Source: an uncultured Clostridia bacterium (lineage in GTDB: Bacteria; Bacillota; Clostridia; Lachnospirales; CAG-274). From it: DNA of 33,955 nucleotides. Below the pieces are notes generated by a model that saw nothing but the letters and a program-made list of their open reading frames with translations, ran no database searches and was not told the DNA's origin. Positions 1 through 7,740 of this stretch are shown in pieces; the first letter of the stretch is position 1, and the number at the start of each line of letters is the position of its first letter. Location: NCBI GenBank assembly GCA_944383305.1, contig CALWOZ010000027.1, positions 1 to 33,955 of the forward strand, in the 5' to 3' direction. The translations under genes and the position numbers were made by a program.

Positions 1-159
1 TGGAGCAACATTTAAAGTTGTATTATAGTCATTAACAGTAGCGCTTGTGCTACCAATACTAACTTTAACTACTTGACTAGCAAATACACTACTAATACTA
101 CCTATTAACATACTTGTTGTGATTAAACCACTTACTAATATTTTCAGAAACCTTTTCAT
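1..159 (-). CDS. Secreted stalk-domain (copper amine oxidase N-terminal-like) protein, cut by window edge
   Basis: The first 53 codons of a minus-strand gene are seen; the rest lies beyond base 1. It starts with ATG at 157-159 behind a G-rich ribosome binding site (GGGGG at about 167-171). The N-terminus is a typical signal peptide, MKRFLKILVSG followed by a hydrophobic stretch and a VFAS cleavage region at residues 26-28. After it comes QVVKVSIGSTSATVNDY and then LNVAP, the usual opening of the stalk domain also called copper amine oxidase N-terminal domain. Such domains occur on secreted or wall-associated Firmicute proteins and do not imply oxidase activity. The full function cannot be told from this fragment. 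Confidence 0.7.
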   Translation of the reverse strand, partial: MKRFLKILVSGLITTSMLIGSISSVFASQVVKVSIGSTSATVNDYNTTLNVAP

Positions 160-218
160 AAAGATACCCCCATAATATATATAAATTAAATATTTTTAAT
201 AATTATTTGTCTTTATAT

Positions 219-247
219 ATAATACCATATTTTAGTAAATCTTACAA
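219..247 (-). promoter_or_regulatory. Sigma-A-like promoter of the partial stalk-domain gene
   Basis: Read on the minus strand, TTGTAA (242-247) and TATTAT (219-224) are separated by 17 bases and lie about 60 bases upstream of the ATG at 159. The match to the -35/-10 consensus and the spacing are good, and the site fills the only gap between this gene and the one upstream. Confidence 0.6.
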
Positions 248-275
248 GTATTTTTTATTAAAAAGCCTTTATTTA

Positions 276-1463
276 TCAATGTTTTCTGTTATTATTTTTT
301 TGATTTTGTCTTATTGATAAATCTTTGTTTTTTAATTGATTTTGTTTTTCTCTTATTTTTTCATTTATACTAAATTTTTCAGTTAAAAACTTATCTAAAT
401 TGTTTTTTAATTGAGTGTTTTCTTCTTGCAAATCTTCAATTTTTTTATTTAAAAGTTTATTTTCAATTTTTAATTCTTGAAGTTCTAATTTTAAATCAGT
501 ATAATTTTTATTAAAAGTATTTATGTGTTCAATAGTTTTATTTATATCAAGTTCTTTTTGAGAAAGACATTCTTTTTTATACTGTTCTTCTTTTATACTA
601 TTTTTTATGTAGTTAATGTCTTTTCTTATATGACCATCTTCGGAAAGCATAGAGTTTATCTCTTTGTTGTTATTACTATATTTTTCAATTAGTTTATTTT
701 TTTCATTTTCTATTTCTTCGTATGTAATATCAATACCTATTTTGTCTAGTAGTTTTTCAATAATTAAACGATTTTTTATTTCATCATCATTTTTAATTTT
801 TTCTTCAATGCTAAGTTTATTTTCTAAATTGTAAAATTCATTGGGTAATGTATAATTTTTTTCACAAAGCATTGTATTTATAATAAAGGCATAAAAAATT
901 ATTGAAAATAGCAAAAGTTTAGAACTTGCAATAAATTTAATAGACCTATTAAAAAGATTATATTTACATCTTCTATATTTTTCTTTAATTTTTATATATT
1001 CATATGCAAATATACATAATACACTTGGTATTAATATCATAATAGCTAAACAAATATCATATATTGATATTTTATAAAAAAAATATAAACTAAAAGACAT
1101 AGCAACGTGTAATAAAAATAAAAAAACTATTACAACAAAAAGGATATTTTTAAGAAAAAACTTATTAAATGAAGTATTTAAAAATTTATCTTTTTTTAAA
1201 TATAAATACTCTAAAATAAGTCTTATAACAAAAAAACTTATACAAATTATTAATAAAAGTAATGTTAATGTAATTAAAACCATATTAATTTTTCTTAAAA
1301 ATTTATCTACTGAACTATATAAGTTTGAAAATATAGGATAGATTAAACCAAAAATTTGAGAAATAGATAAGATTATCGTAATAATGATTAATATTATCTC
1401 AATTCTTGATTTTTTTCTTATTTCAATATTTTTATTTCTTTTTTTATAGTTATAACACTTCAT
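276..1463 (-). CDS. Membrane protein with long C-terminal coiled coil, unknown function
   Basis: This 395-aa protein is not recognised. Residues 1-20 are basic. Several hydrophobic segments follow (about 20-45, 60-90, 105-160 and 180-200), consistent with a polytopic membrane anchor. The rest, about 215-395, is charged Lys/Glu/Asn-rich helix with heptad-like Leu/Ile spacing, likely a coiled coil that also carries a short stretch resembling a SurA/trigger-factor-like helical region (EEKIKNDDEIKNRLIIEKLL); that resemblance is weak. ATG start with AAGGAG seven bases upstream. It is the last gene before the stalk protein in the conjugation module. It may be a structural or surface-exclusion component, but nothing in the sequence settles this. 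Confidence 0.6.
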   Translation of the reverse strand: MKCYNYKKRNKNIEIRKKSRIEIILIIITIILSISQIFGLIYPIFSNLYSSVDKFLRKINMVLITLTLLLLIICISFFVIRLILEYLYLKKDKFLNTSFNKFFLKNILFVVIVFLFLLHVAMSFSLYFFYKISIYDICLAIMILIPSVLCIFAYEYIKIKEKYRRCKYNLFNRSIKFIASSKLLLFSIIFYAFIINTMLCEKNYTLPNEFYNLENKLSIEEKIKNDDEIKNRLIIEKLLDKIGIDITYEEIENEKNKLIEKYSNNNKEINSMLSEDGHIRKDINYIKNSIKEEQYKKECLSQKELDINKTIEHINTFNKNYTDLKLELQELKIENKLLNKKIEDLQEENTQLKNNLDKFLTEKFSINEKIREKQNQLKNKDLSIRQNQKNNNRKH

Positions 1464-1495
1464 ATAAAAATCTCCTTAAAGTCTTTTTTATTAAA

Positions 1496-1524
1496 ATTTT
1501 AAGGTAAAAAACATATTTTGTAAA
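1496..1524 (-). promoter_or_regulatory. Candidate promoter for the 395-aa membrane protein
   Basis: On the minus strand TTTACA (1519-1524), a 17-base spacer and TAAAAT (1496-1501) lie 33 bases upstream of the ATG at 1463, in the 122-base gap after the SLH-sortase gene. The match is good, but AT-rich DNA gives such matches by chance. Confidence 0.45.
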
Positions 1525-1585
1525 TAATTTTAATAGTTAGTAAATAAATTTTTAAATCCTTTCACTAAATATTGAAAAAATATTT

Positions 1586-2701
1586 TTATATTTGAACTGC
1601 TTGAACAACTAATCTTTCTGTTGGTTTATCTTCTATACAAGTAATCATTGTTATTCTATTATCTTGAGTATCTTCAAGGTATGAAAAGTCTGTTTCTTTT
1701 ATACTTGTTTTAACAGTTACTTTATATGTTCTAGTTCCAAAGTTAGTACGATATGTTACTATATCTCCTATATTAACATTTTTTAACTGCCTAAAATCTA
1801 TTTTATAATCACGGTTGTGAGCTGACAGTCCAACGTTTCCATTAAATATAGGAGTTTGAGTAAAATGTCCTACTGCACTTTTCATTACAGTAAGCATTTC
1901 TGCATTATCCCTTGCGTCTTTAACTGGGAAATCTTTTATATTTGTTCCTTGTACCGTTAAATAGCCTACAACACCGCTTGGGAGTGCCGTTGGGGTTGGC
2001 AATGGGTTAGTTTTGTTTGTTTTAACATTTTGTGTAACATTATTCATATCCCAATTATTAACTTCTAATGCTTTTGAAAGCATTGTAACGGCTTCTGCTC
2101 TTGTAATATATGTATTACCATTAATTAAGTTATTATCATAAATGTCTATAACCTTACTTGCATAAAGATTATTAACATCATTAAGTACCCAACTAGGTAT
2201 TTTTTCTGTGTCTGTATAAGGCAATTGTACTTTATCATAATCACTATTTCTAACAAGCATAGAAGTTATTTTTATCATTTCAAACCTTGTTATTTTATTG
2301 TTAGGCTTGAATGTTCCGTCTTTATAACCACTTAAAAATCCATTTTCAGTAGCTTTTTTTATAGCATTTGAAAACCAGCCATTACTATCACTAAATGATA
2401 TTTCTTCAAACTTTAAGTTTATATTAAAACTTGATAATATTTGAGATATTTCTGCTCTTGTTATGGTGTTATTTGGCTTAAATGTGCCGTCTTCATAGCC
2501 TGTAATATAGCCTTTTTCTGCAAATTTTTCAATGTATTCTCTGCCTTGAATAGTTGCTATATCACTAAAGCTATTAGCAAATACATTACAATTCATAACA
2601 CTAGCAAATATCATTGTAGCCAAAGCTATATTTTTTGTGTTATTTTTCATTTTTTTTATTCTTGTATTTGTACTTTTTTTGCTTGTAATTATTTTTTTCA
2701 A
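1586..2701 (-). CDS. SLH-repeat sortase (class D-like), secreted transpeptidase
   Basis: A 371-aa fusion of an S-layer-homology anchor with a sortase catalytic domain. Signal peptide about residues 18-43. Three SLH repeats at about 45-92, 102-151 and 160-212, each with GYxDGTFKPNN or ITRAE/ITRFE signatures, would bind secondary cell-wall polymer. A Pro/Thr linker (about 225-242) leads to the sortase domain (about 243-371) with catalytic His295 (GLSAHNR), Cys355 (TMITC) and Arg363. Sortases join LPXTG-type proteins to the wall or to each other. The start is TTG at 2699-2701, fixed by AAGGAG eight bases upstream; the internal ATG (residue 18) has no ribosome binding site. The 5' end overlaps the end of the upstream interrupted gene by 62 bases. 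Class B sortases are common in related elements; the SLH fusion is unusual. The class assignment is tentative. Confidence 0.85.
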   Translation of the reverse strand: MKKIITSKKSTNTRIKKMKNNTKNIALATMIFASVMNCNVFANSFSDIATIQGREYIEKFAEKGYITGYEDGTFKPNNTITRAEISQILSSFNINLKFEEISFSDSNGWFSNAIKKATENGFLSGYKDGTFKPNNKITRFEMIKITSMLVRNSDYDKVQLPYTDTEKIPSWVLNDVNNLYASKVIDIYDNNLINGNTYITRAEAVTMLSKALEVNNWDMNNVTQNVKTNKTNPLPTPTALPSGVVGYLTVQGTNIKDFPVKDARDNAEMLTVMKSAVGHFTQTPIFNGNVGLSAHNRDYKIDFRQLKNVNIGDIVTYRTNFGTRTYKVTVKTSIKETDFSYLEDTQDNRITMITCIEDKPTERLVVQAVQI

Positions 2702-3614
2702 ATTTACTACTCCTTTCTTGTTTTTCTTTATTTAATTTTGTTGAATATATTGATACTACTGTTACAATAAATAATATAATTAATACTACAATACATATAA
2801 TAAATAGCTGATTTTCTAATATTTTATTGTTTTCTTTATTTGTATTGAAAATATTTTCAATACTAGTATTTTCAATATTAGTATTTTCTAATTTGTTATT
2901 TTGTAGTTCATAGTAAACTGTAATAGTTCTACTTTCTACAATAGTTTTTTCAAGGTTACCTATATAATTTACTGTCGCTTTATAATCTTTTACAACTTCT
3001 TTAGTATTAGGTATTCTTTTAGTATATGTACCACCATATTTACATACTGCATTGTAAATATCATTTGAATTTGTTTTTATAAAATTAGCTTATAGTAACT
3101 TTAAATATGTACCATTTTTTTCTATTGTTTTTGGAAGTAAACTATAATCATTTGAAATCAATCCATAGTATGTTTTATCTTCATACATTGTATATTTTTC
3201 ATTAGTATATGTTGTTATATTTTCAACTTTGTTTTTTGAAATATTAAGGCTTTTTTCATCTAACTTTAATACACCATTTAGATTATCTTTATTATAGTTT
3301 AATTCTTTTTCAAAAAGATTAATAGCATTTATTTTTTCTTTCTCTGTTATAATCTTTTCAATAGGCTCTATTTTTTCTAAAGTTTCAGTTCGCTTTTTTT
3401 CGTCAACTTTAATATCTATTTTTTTATAGATTTTATTATTGTAATCTATTTCATTTGGTATTAAATCTTCATAATTATTAATACTTCCATCAAATCTATA
3501 AGTTTGTATAACTGTTTCTTTAGTTTCTATTGGTTCTACTTCTACAAGATTATTACCAAAAACAATATTAGTGTTTAATAAAAAGGTGCATATAAAAATA
3601 AAAAATTTTATCAT
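2640..3614 (-). pseudogene. Surface-exposed conjugation-module protein with in-frame stop at 3090-3092
   Basis: From ATG 3614 (AAGGAGG upstream) a secreted protein of 174 aa runs to TAA at 3090-3092. The same frame then stays open for 149 more codons to a stop at 2640-2642 and contains no ATG, GTG or TTG start of its own. The reading includes NDIYNAVCKYGGTYTKRIP, a membrane segment (FIICIVVLIILFIVTVVSIY) and a Lys-rich tail. Signal peptide, ectodomain, C-terminal membrane anchor and cytoplasmic tail together make one normal type I surface protein, as encoded beside DUF4366 genes in Tn1549-like elements. The simplest reading is a nonsense mutation that leaves a truncated secreted product. A sequencing error or readthrough remains possible. 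The 3' part overlaps the SLH-sortase start. Confidence 0.7.
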
Positions 3615-3626
3615 TTTTATACCTCC

Positions 3627-4211
3627 TTACTCAATGTCTTTATTCACTAAACCGTCAAGGGTTTCATCTTCATTAGTAATTTTAGGGTTATTTTCTATCT
3701 CATCATCTTCGTCATCATATTCATCATCAAAAGTATGATTTTTAGATTTACCTTTAGATTTATTGTAAATTAAATAACACATTAATCCTATAAATACTAT
3801 AAATGCGACTATTTCTATAAATCCAAAATTTGAGCTTTTTTCTGTTTTTACTTCTTCTTCAATAAGAGCTTCAGTAGTTATTTCAGTAGTTATTTCTTTA
3901 GTAGTTGTTTCTGTTGCTTCATAAATAACTGCATTTTGCCCAGCAAGCTCTATTAAATCTATTTCATTAACAGATTTTAGAAAATATACATTTTCATTTG
4001 AACTATTTTTATCTATAACTAAATAAAATGTAGCTCCATTTGCTGTTGTTATAGTAAAAAACTCTCTTGTTCCGTCTTTTATTAATTCTTTTACTGTACC
4101 TTGACCTTTTTCTAACTCTTGTATAGGTTCAGTAACTTCTTCTCCAAAAGTATTTAACGGTAGCATTAAATTTAATACTACCGTTAGTAAAATTAATATT
4201 TTTTTAATCAA
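3627..4211 (-). CDS. DUF4366 (CD1107-like) mobile-element membrane protein
   Basis: A 194-aa protein with a signal peptide (about 1-23), an extracellular domain carrying REFFTITTANGATFYLVID and then VYFLKSVNEIDLIEL, a Thr/Glu-rich linker, one membrane segment (about 133-150) and an acidic cytoplasmic tail. The FxTITTxNGxxFYLVID...FLxxVxExDL pattern is characteristic of the DUF4366/CD1107 family found next to the T4SS genes of Tn1549 and the Clostridioides difficile conjugative transposons. Its molecular role is not known. The start is TTG at 4209-4211 with GGAG nine bases upstream. It lies between the DUF4315-like gene (5 bases upstream) and the interrupted surface protein (12 bases downstream), so it is operonic. 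Confidence 0.85.
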   Translation of the reverse strand: MIKKILILLTVVLNLMLPLNTFGEEVTEPIQELEKGQGTVKELIKDGTREFFTITTANGATFYLVIDKNSSNENVYFLKSVNEIDLIELAGQNAVIYEATETTTKEITTEITTEALIEEEVKTEKSSNFGFIEIVAFIVFIGLMCYLIYNKSKGKSKNHTFDDEYDDEDDEIENNPKITNEDETLDGLVNKDIE

Positions 4212-4216
4212 GGTTA

Positions 4217-4525
4217 TTAGCTCCTTTCTTGATTATCAATATTATTATTTGAAATATTATTGTAATAATTTTTATTATTATGATAATTATTATGTTTATG
4301 CAGAATATCTTTATTTTCTAAAAGATTTTTCAAATCTTCTATACTTATATTTTTTTCTTTTATTTCAAATAAGATTTGTTTATCTAATTCTTTTTGAATT
4401 TCCTTTTCAAGTTTATTATTTTCTTTTTGTAAAGTTTTAATTTTTTCTTGAAATTCAAAGATTTTTTCGTCATTATTTTGTTTTTTTAATTTAAGTTTTT
4501 CAAGTTTATTTGCTATTTTTATCAC
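4217..4525 (-). CDS. DUF4315-like small coiled-coil protein
   Basis: A 102-aa cytoplasmic protein. Residues 5-50 are a coiled coil (NKLEKLKLKKQNNDEKIFEF), then comes EKNISIEDLKNLLENK, matching the DUF4315 pattern of a coiled coil followed by a short MT/SxEEL-type helix. The C-terminus is a low-complexity Asn/His/Tyr tail. Members sit next to DUF4366 genes in Tn1549-like elements; function unknown. The GTG start (4523-4525) directly abuts its GGGAG, which is too close for efficient initiation. The gene overlaps the end of the M23 peptidase gene by 20 bases, so coupled or reinitiated translation is more likely. The exact start is uncertain. Confidence 0.75.
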   Translation of the reverse strand: MIKIANKLEKLKLKKQNNDEKIFEFQEKIKTLQKENNKLEKEIQKELDKQILFEIKEKNISIEDLKNLLENKDILHKHNNYHNNKNYYNNISNNNIDNQERS

Positions 4526-6605
4526 TCCCTAAATCTTGATTATTTCTTGCAATAAAATATATAGGGTTCATAAATTCTCCTAAATTATCATACAGTTCTA
4601 AATGTAAGTGATTTCCTGTACTATCTCCAGTAGTTCCTACAAATCCTATTATATCTCCTTGTTTAACTTTTTGCCCTTTAATAACATTTAATTTCTGTTG
4701 GTGTGCATATTTACTTACATATCCGTCATCGTGTAATATTTCTACAATATTACCATAACTACTTGAAAAGTTAGCTCTTGTTACAATACCGTCTGATATG
4801 GCAAGTATTGGTGTACCACCAGCCATACCTATATCTAACCCTTTATGTAGTTGTAACTCTTGTTGATTAGAAGTTGGATTTATTCTATAACCTATGTAGG
4901 AAGTTATATAATGTTCATATTCTATTTGAAATGGACTTCCATAATACATATATCCACCTTTATTTTTATGTAATTCAAGAAAATAAGTAAGTTGTTCTGG
5001 TGTTAGAGTTTCTTCTATTATTTGTCTTAAACTTTTATTTTCTAAATATTGAATTTTAATTAATTCTTCCAATACTTTTTTCATATTTTCATCAAAAACA
5101 AAATCTCCAAAATTAGTAGTTAAAAAGCTAGATAAATCTATTGGATTATGATTTATTATTTTTCCATTATTATACTCAACTTTAGCTTCCATTTCTCTAT
5201 AATATAATTCTGCTTTTTGTATTTCATAAATATTTCCACCTTGATTTATGCTTGAAAAAAACAAATAGAAAAATGACATTAAAAATAATATTAAAAATAA
5301 TACAATACATATTAATATTCCTTTTAAAGATAATATAATAGTTAAAGGACTAGATTTAAAAGCTAAAATGTTACTAACTGTATTTTGTACTCTTTTAACA
5401 ACATTGGCTTTATTTATTTTTTTAATCATCATTTTTTTATAAGCGTTTTTTTGTGGTAAATTTTTAACTGCCTTTTTATAGTCTGTTTTACTATCTTTAA
5501 ATTGAACTTTTAAGTTATTAATAGTTTGTTTTCTCTGTAAATTATTTATTTTATTTTCTAACTTATTATATTTTTTTATTTTTCTAAAATTAGAGTTGCG
5601 GTTAAAATGTATTAAATTTCTTTCAATATTTTTTTCAAAAAAGTGAGTAGCTTTAACTGTTGTATTATTATCTTCATCTTTTGAAACTTGGCTGTGTAAT
5701 TTACCACGAATTGTATCATTTAATCTATGATTAACTCTTTTAATAGGCGAATGATTATATTGGAAGCCTTTTTCCTTTAATTTAGGAATTATTATCTTAT
5801 TTTTTAGTATTGGTTCTAAATTATTTTTGTCTGTTACTTTTTTGACTTCTCTAAATTGTAAAGTATAAGTTTTTTTAATTTTATCTTTTAATTCTGATTT
5901 TTCAAAATTTAACTTATTTTTTTTAACTTCAATTTTTAAATTTTTTAAATCTGTTTTAAGTTCATTTATAGTTGGTTCTTTTTCTTCTTCTAAATTACTT
6001 TTTGAATTTACAGAATTACTAAAATTTAATTTTTCATCTTTATCATTTTCTTCATAATTAATGTCATAATCATCTTTTAAATTTTTGTTTTTTAATTCTT
6101 CTAACTTAATATTTTTATCATCTAATAAATTTTTATAATATTCTTTTTTTACATTTGAATTAAACCTTTGTTTATTTTGATTAACATTAAGTTTGTTACT
6201 AAAGTCTTCTTTAATATTTATATGTTCTTTAAGGTTAAAATCTTTTTTATTTATTTTATTAAAGTTTTCTTTAGATTTAACTTCATTTTTTAAATTAAAG
6301 TTTTTATTTTTTATTTCGCTTTTTAAATTATAATTATTATCAAATTCAACTTTTTGATTATTTAAGCTGTAATTACTAAAATTTTTACGTTCAATTTCTT
6401 TTAATAATCTTTTTTGTATATTCTTATTATTTTTGTTACTTTTTATTTCTTTTGTTTTGTCATTAAAAGAATTATTATTTTTCAACAACTTAGAGTTATC
6501 ATTATTGTTAAGTTTATGAGTATTATTTTTATCAATAAAAGAAAAATTATTATTTTTAGACTTTAAAGAATTTTTTTGTTCTTTATCTTTTTTATTTTGG
6601 TTCAT
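4506..6605 (-). CDS. Membrane-anchored M23 peptidase of the conjugation machine (CD1108-like)
   Basis: A 699-aa protein. Residues 1-240 are low-complexity Lys/Asn-rich sequence. Residues about 240-415 are basic and helical, matching in layout the N-terminal region of CD1108-type proteins. One membrane segment lies at 421-451, an extracellular helical linker at 460-555, and an M23 (LytM-like) endopeptidase domain at about 560-690. The zinc motifs are present: HKGLD (His587, Asp591) and HLHLE (His666, His668), with preceding SYIGYRINP. Such enzymes cut peptidoglycan cross-links to let the T4SS pass the wall. Other members of this position carry NlpC/P60 or lysozyme domains instead. The ATG has GGAG 13 bases upstream, slightly long. 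It follows the virB6 gene by 16 bases. Confidence 0.88.
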   Translation of the reverse strand: MNQNKKDKEQKNSLKSKNNNFSFIDKNNTHKLNNNDNSKLLKNNNSFNDKTKEIKSNKNNKNIQKRLLKEIERKNFSNYSLNNQKVEFDNNYNLKSEIKNKNFNLKNEVKSKENFNKINKKDFNLKEHINIKEDFSNKLNVNQNKQRFNSNVKKEYYKNLLDDKNIKLEELKNKNLKDDYDINYEENDKDEKLNFSNSVNSKSNLEEEKEPTINELKTDLKNLKIEVKKNKLNFEKSELKDKIKKTYTLQFREVKKVTDKNNLEPILKNKIIIPKLKEKGFQYNHSPIKRVNHRLNDTIRGKLHSQVSKDEDNNTTVKATHFFEKNIERNLIHFNRNSNFRKIKKYNKLENKINNLQRKQTINNLKVQFKDSKTDYKKAVKNLPQKNAYKKMMIKKINKANVVKRVQNTVSNILAFKSSPLTIILSLKGILICIVLFLILFLMSFFYLFFSSINQGGNIYEIQKAELYYREMEAKVEYNNGKIINHNPIDLSSFLTTNFGDFVFDENMKKVLEELIKIQYLENKSLRQIIEETLTPEQLTYFLELHKNKGGYMYYGSPFQIEYEHYITSYIGYRINPTSNQQELQLHKGLDIGMAGGTPILAISDGIVTRANFSSSYGNIVEILHDDGYVSKYAHQQKLNVIKGQKVKQGDIIGFVGTTGDSTGNHLHLELYDNLGEFMNPIYFIARNNQDLGSDKNSK

Positions 6606-6621
6606 AAAAATAAATCAACTC

Positions 6622-7485
6622 CTAATGAACACTTAATATACTATCTGCTATTCTTTTTGTTTGAAATAACATAAATACAAGCGTTAAGTTTATTCCTAAA
6701 ATTTTTATTAAAAATAAAGTTAAACTTTCTTGTGTACCAACATCAACAGCTATGCTTGATAGTGTACCACGATAAATAGCTATTACAACCATTATAAGCA
6801 CAGCTTGCAAAGTAACAGCTCCCATTGATTTAACAAAATTGAACCCTGTATTGCTTAAATCTCGATTAAAAAATGTAGAAAAGGGTATAGGTGCAATAGA
6901 TATTCTCATAAATATTTCAATAAATCTTCCTAAAATAACTATTTGAACCATCACTCTTACAAGCCATATAATTATATAAGCTAATATTAACATTAAAAAT
7001 ACACCAAAAACTTGGCTTAACTCCATTGTTTTCAAAGTTTCTTCAAATTTGGTTATATCTCCATTTAGATTGGTTGTATTTTTATCAAATAAAACTAATG
7101 CTTTATCAACTGTTGTTTGGCTTATGTTAATTATAAAATTTGTTATTTCAAAAGAATTTATTACTAAAATTACTGCAAAAACACTTGTTATTATAAAAAA
7201 GTAATATACTTTTAATGGATTTTGCATTTCTCTTTCATCTAATAGTGACTTACATAAATTTGTAACTAATACTATTGTAAGAAGTAATATACCTATTGGT
7301 AATACTACATTTTTTGAAAAACTTTCAAGTAGGGTAAAAATCTGCCCATTAAAACTTTCTGGACTTTTTACAAGCTCTGCCCCAACTTCTTCAGAGATTT
7401 TATTTATATACAAAAATATTTCTTTTAAAAAATTTGCTGAAATACCAGATAGAAAGTTTTTAATAGTTTCATCTAATCCAAACAC
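6622..7485 (-). CDS. virB6: VirB6/TrbL-like channel protein (CD1112 family)
   Basis: A 287-aa polytopic membrane protein with hydrophobic segments at about 52-72, 88-115, 155-185 (VFGVFLMLILAYIIIWLVRV), 185-205, 225-245 and 255-275. Size, segment layout and position between the Maff2 gene and the wall peptidase match the VirB6/TrbL family of Tn1549-like elements, which form the inner-membrane channel of the T4SS. The start is GTG at 7483-7485 (AGGT ten bases upstream). It is part of the conjugation operon, 18 bases after the Maff2 gene. Confidence 0.85.
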   Translation of the reverse strand: MFGLDETIKNFLSGISANFLKEIFLYINKISEEVGAELVKSPESFNGQIFTLLESFSKNVVLPIGILLLTIVLVTNLCKSLLDEREMQNPLKVYYFFIITSVFAVILVINSFEITNFIINISQTTVDKALVLFDKNTTNLNGDITKFEETLKTMELSQVFGVFLMLILAYIIIWLVRVMVQIVILGRFIEIFMRISIAPIPFSTFFNRDLSNTGFNFVKSMGAVTLQAVLIMVVIAIYRGTLSSIAVDVGTQESLTLFLIKILGINLTLVFMLFQTKRIADSILSVH

Positions 7486-7503
7486 TTTATCACAACCTAT
7501 CTA

Positions 7504-7722
7504 TTAGTTAGGTAAGTAGCTTTGCAACCAATCAATTAAAGGTTTTGCTCCAAACATCATTATTAGTCCACTTGCTAATAATTTAATACCTGTTATTTTT
7601 GCTTGTGGGTTATTTTCTGAAACTGATTGAAAAATTTCAATAGCTCCCCATACAGCAACCCCAGCACCTACAAATTGTAATGCTTTTGTTAATAAATTAA
7701 AAATTTGTGTAACATCTCCCAT
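7504..7722 (-). CDS. Maff2-family pilin-like (VirB2/TrbC-like) membrane protein
   Basis: A 72-aa protein with two hydrophobic helices (about 15-32 and 47-62) around a short charged loop with NPQAKITGIKLLASG. Sequence and length match the Maff2 family of Tn1549-like elements, which takes the place of a VirB2 pilin or TrbC-like subunit. ATG with AAAGGAG 11 bases upstream. It lies between virB4 and virB6. Confidence 0.88.
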   Translation of the reverse strand: MGDVTQIFNLLTKALQFVGAGVAVWGAIEIFQSVSENNPQAKITGIKLLASGLIMMFGAKPLIDWLQSYLPN

Positions 7723-7740
7723 ATTTTTTAAATCTCCTTT

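Noticed and set aside
2441..2770. Plus-strand open frame of 109 codons
   Set aside because: It is antisense to the SLH-sortase gene, has no ribosome binding site and reads as low-complexity Cys/Phe/Tyr sequence.
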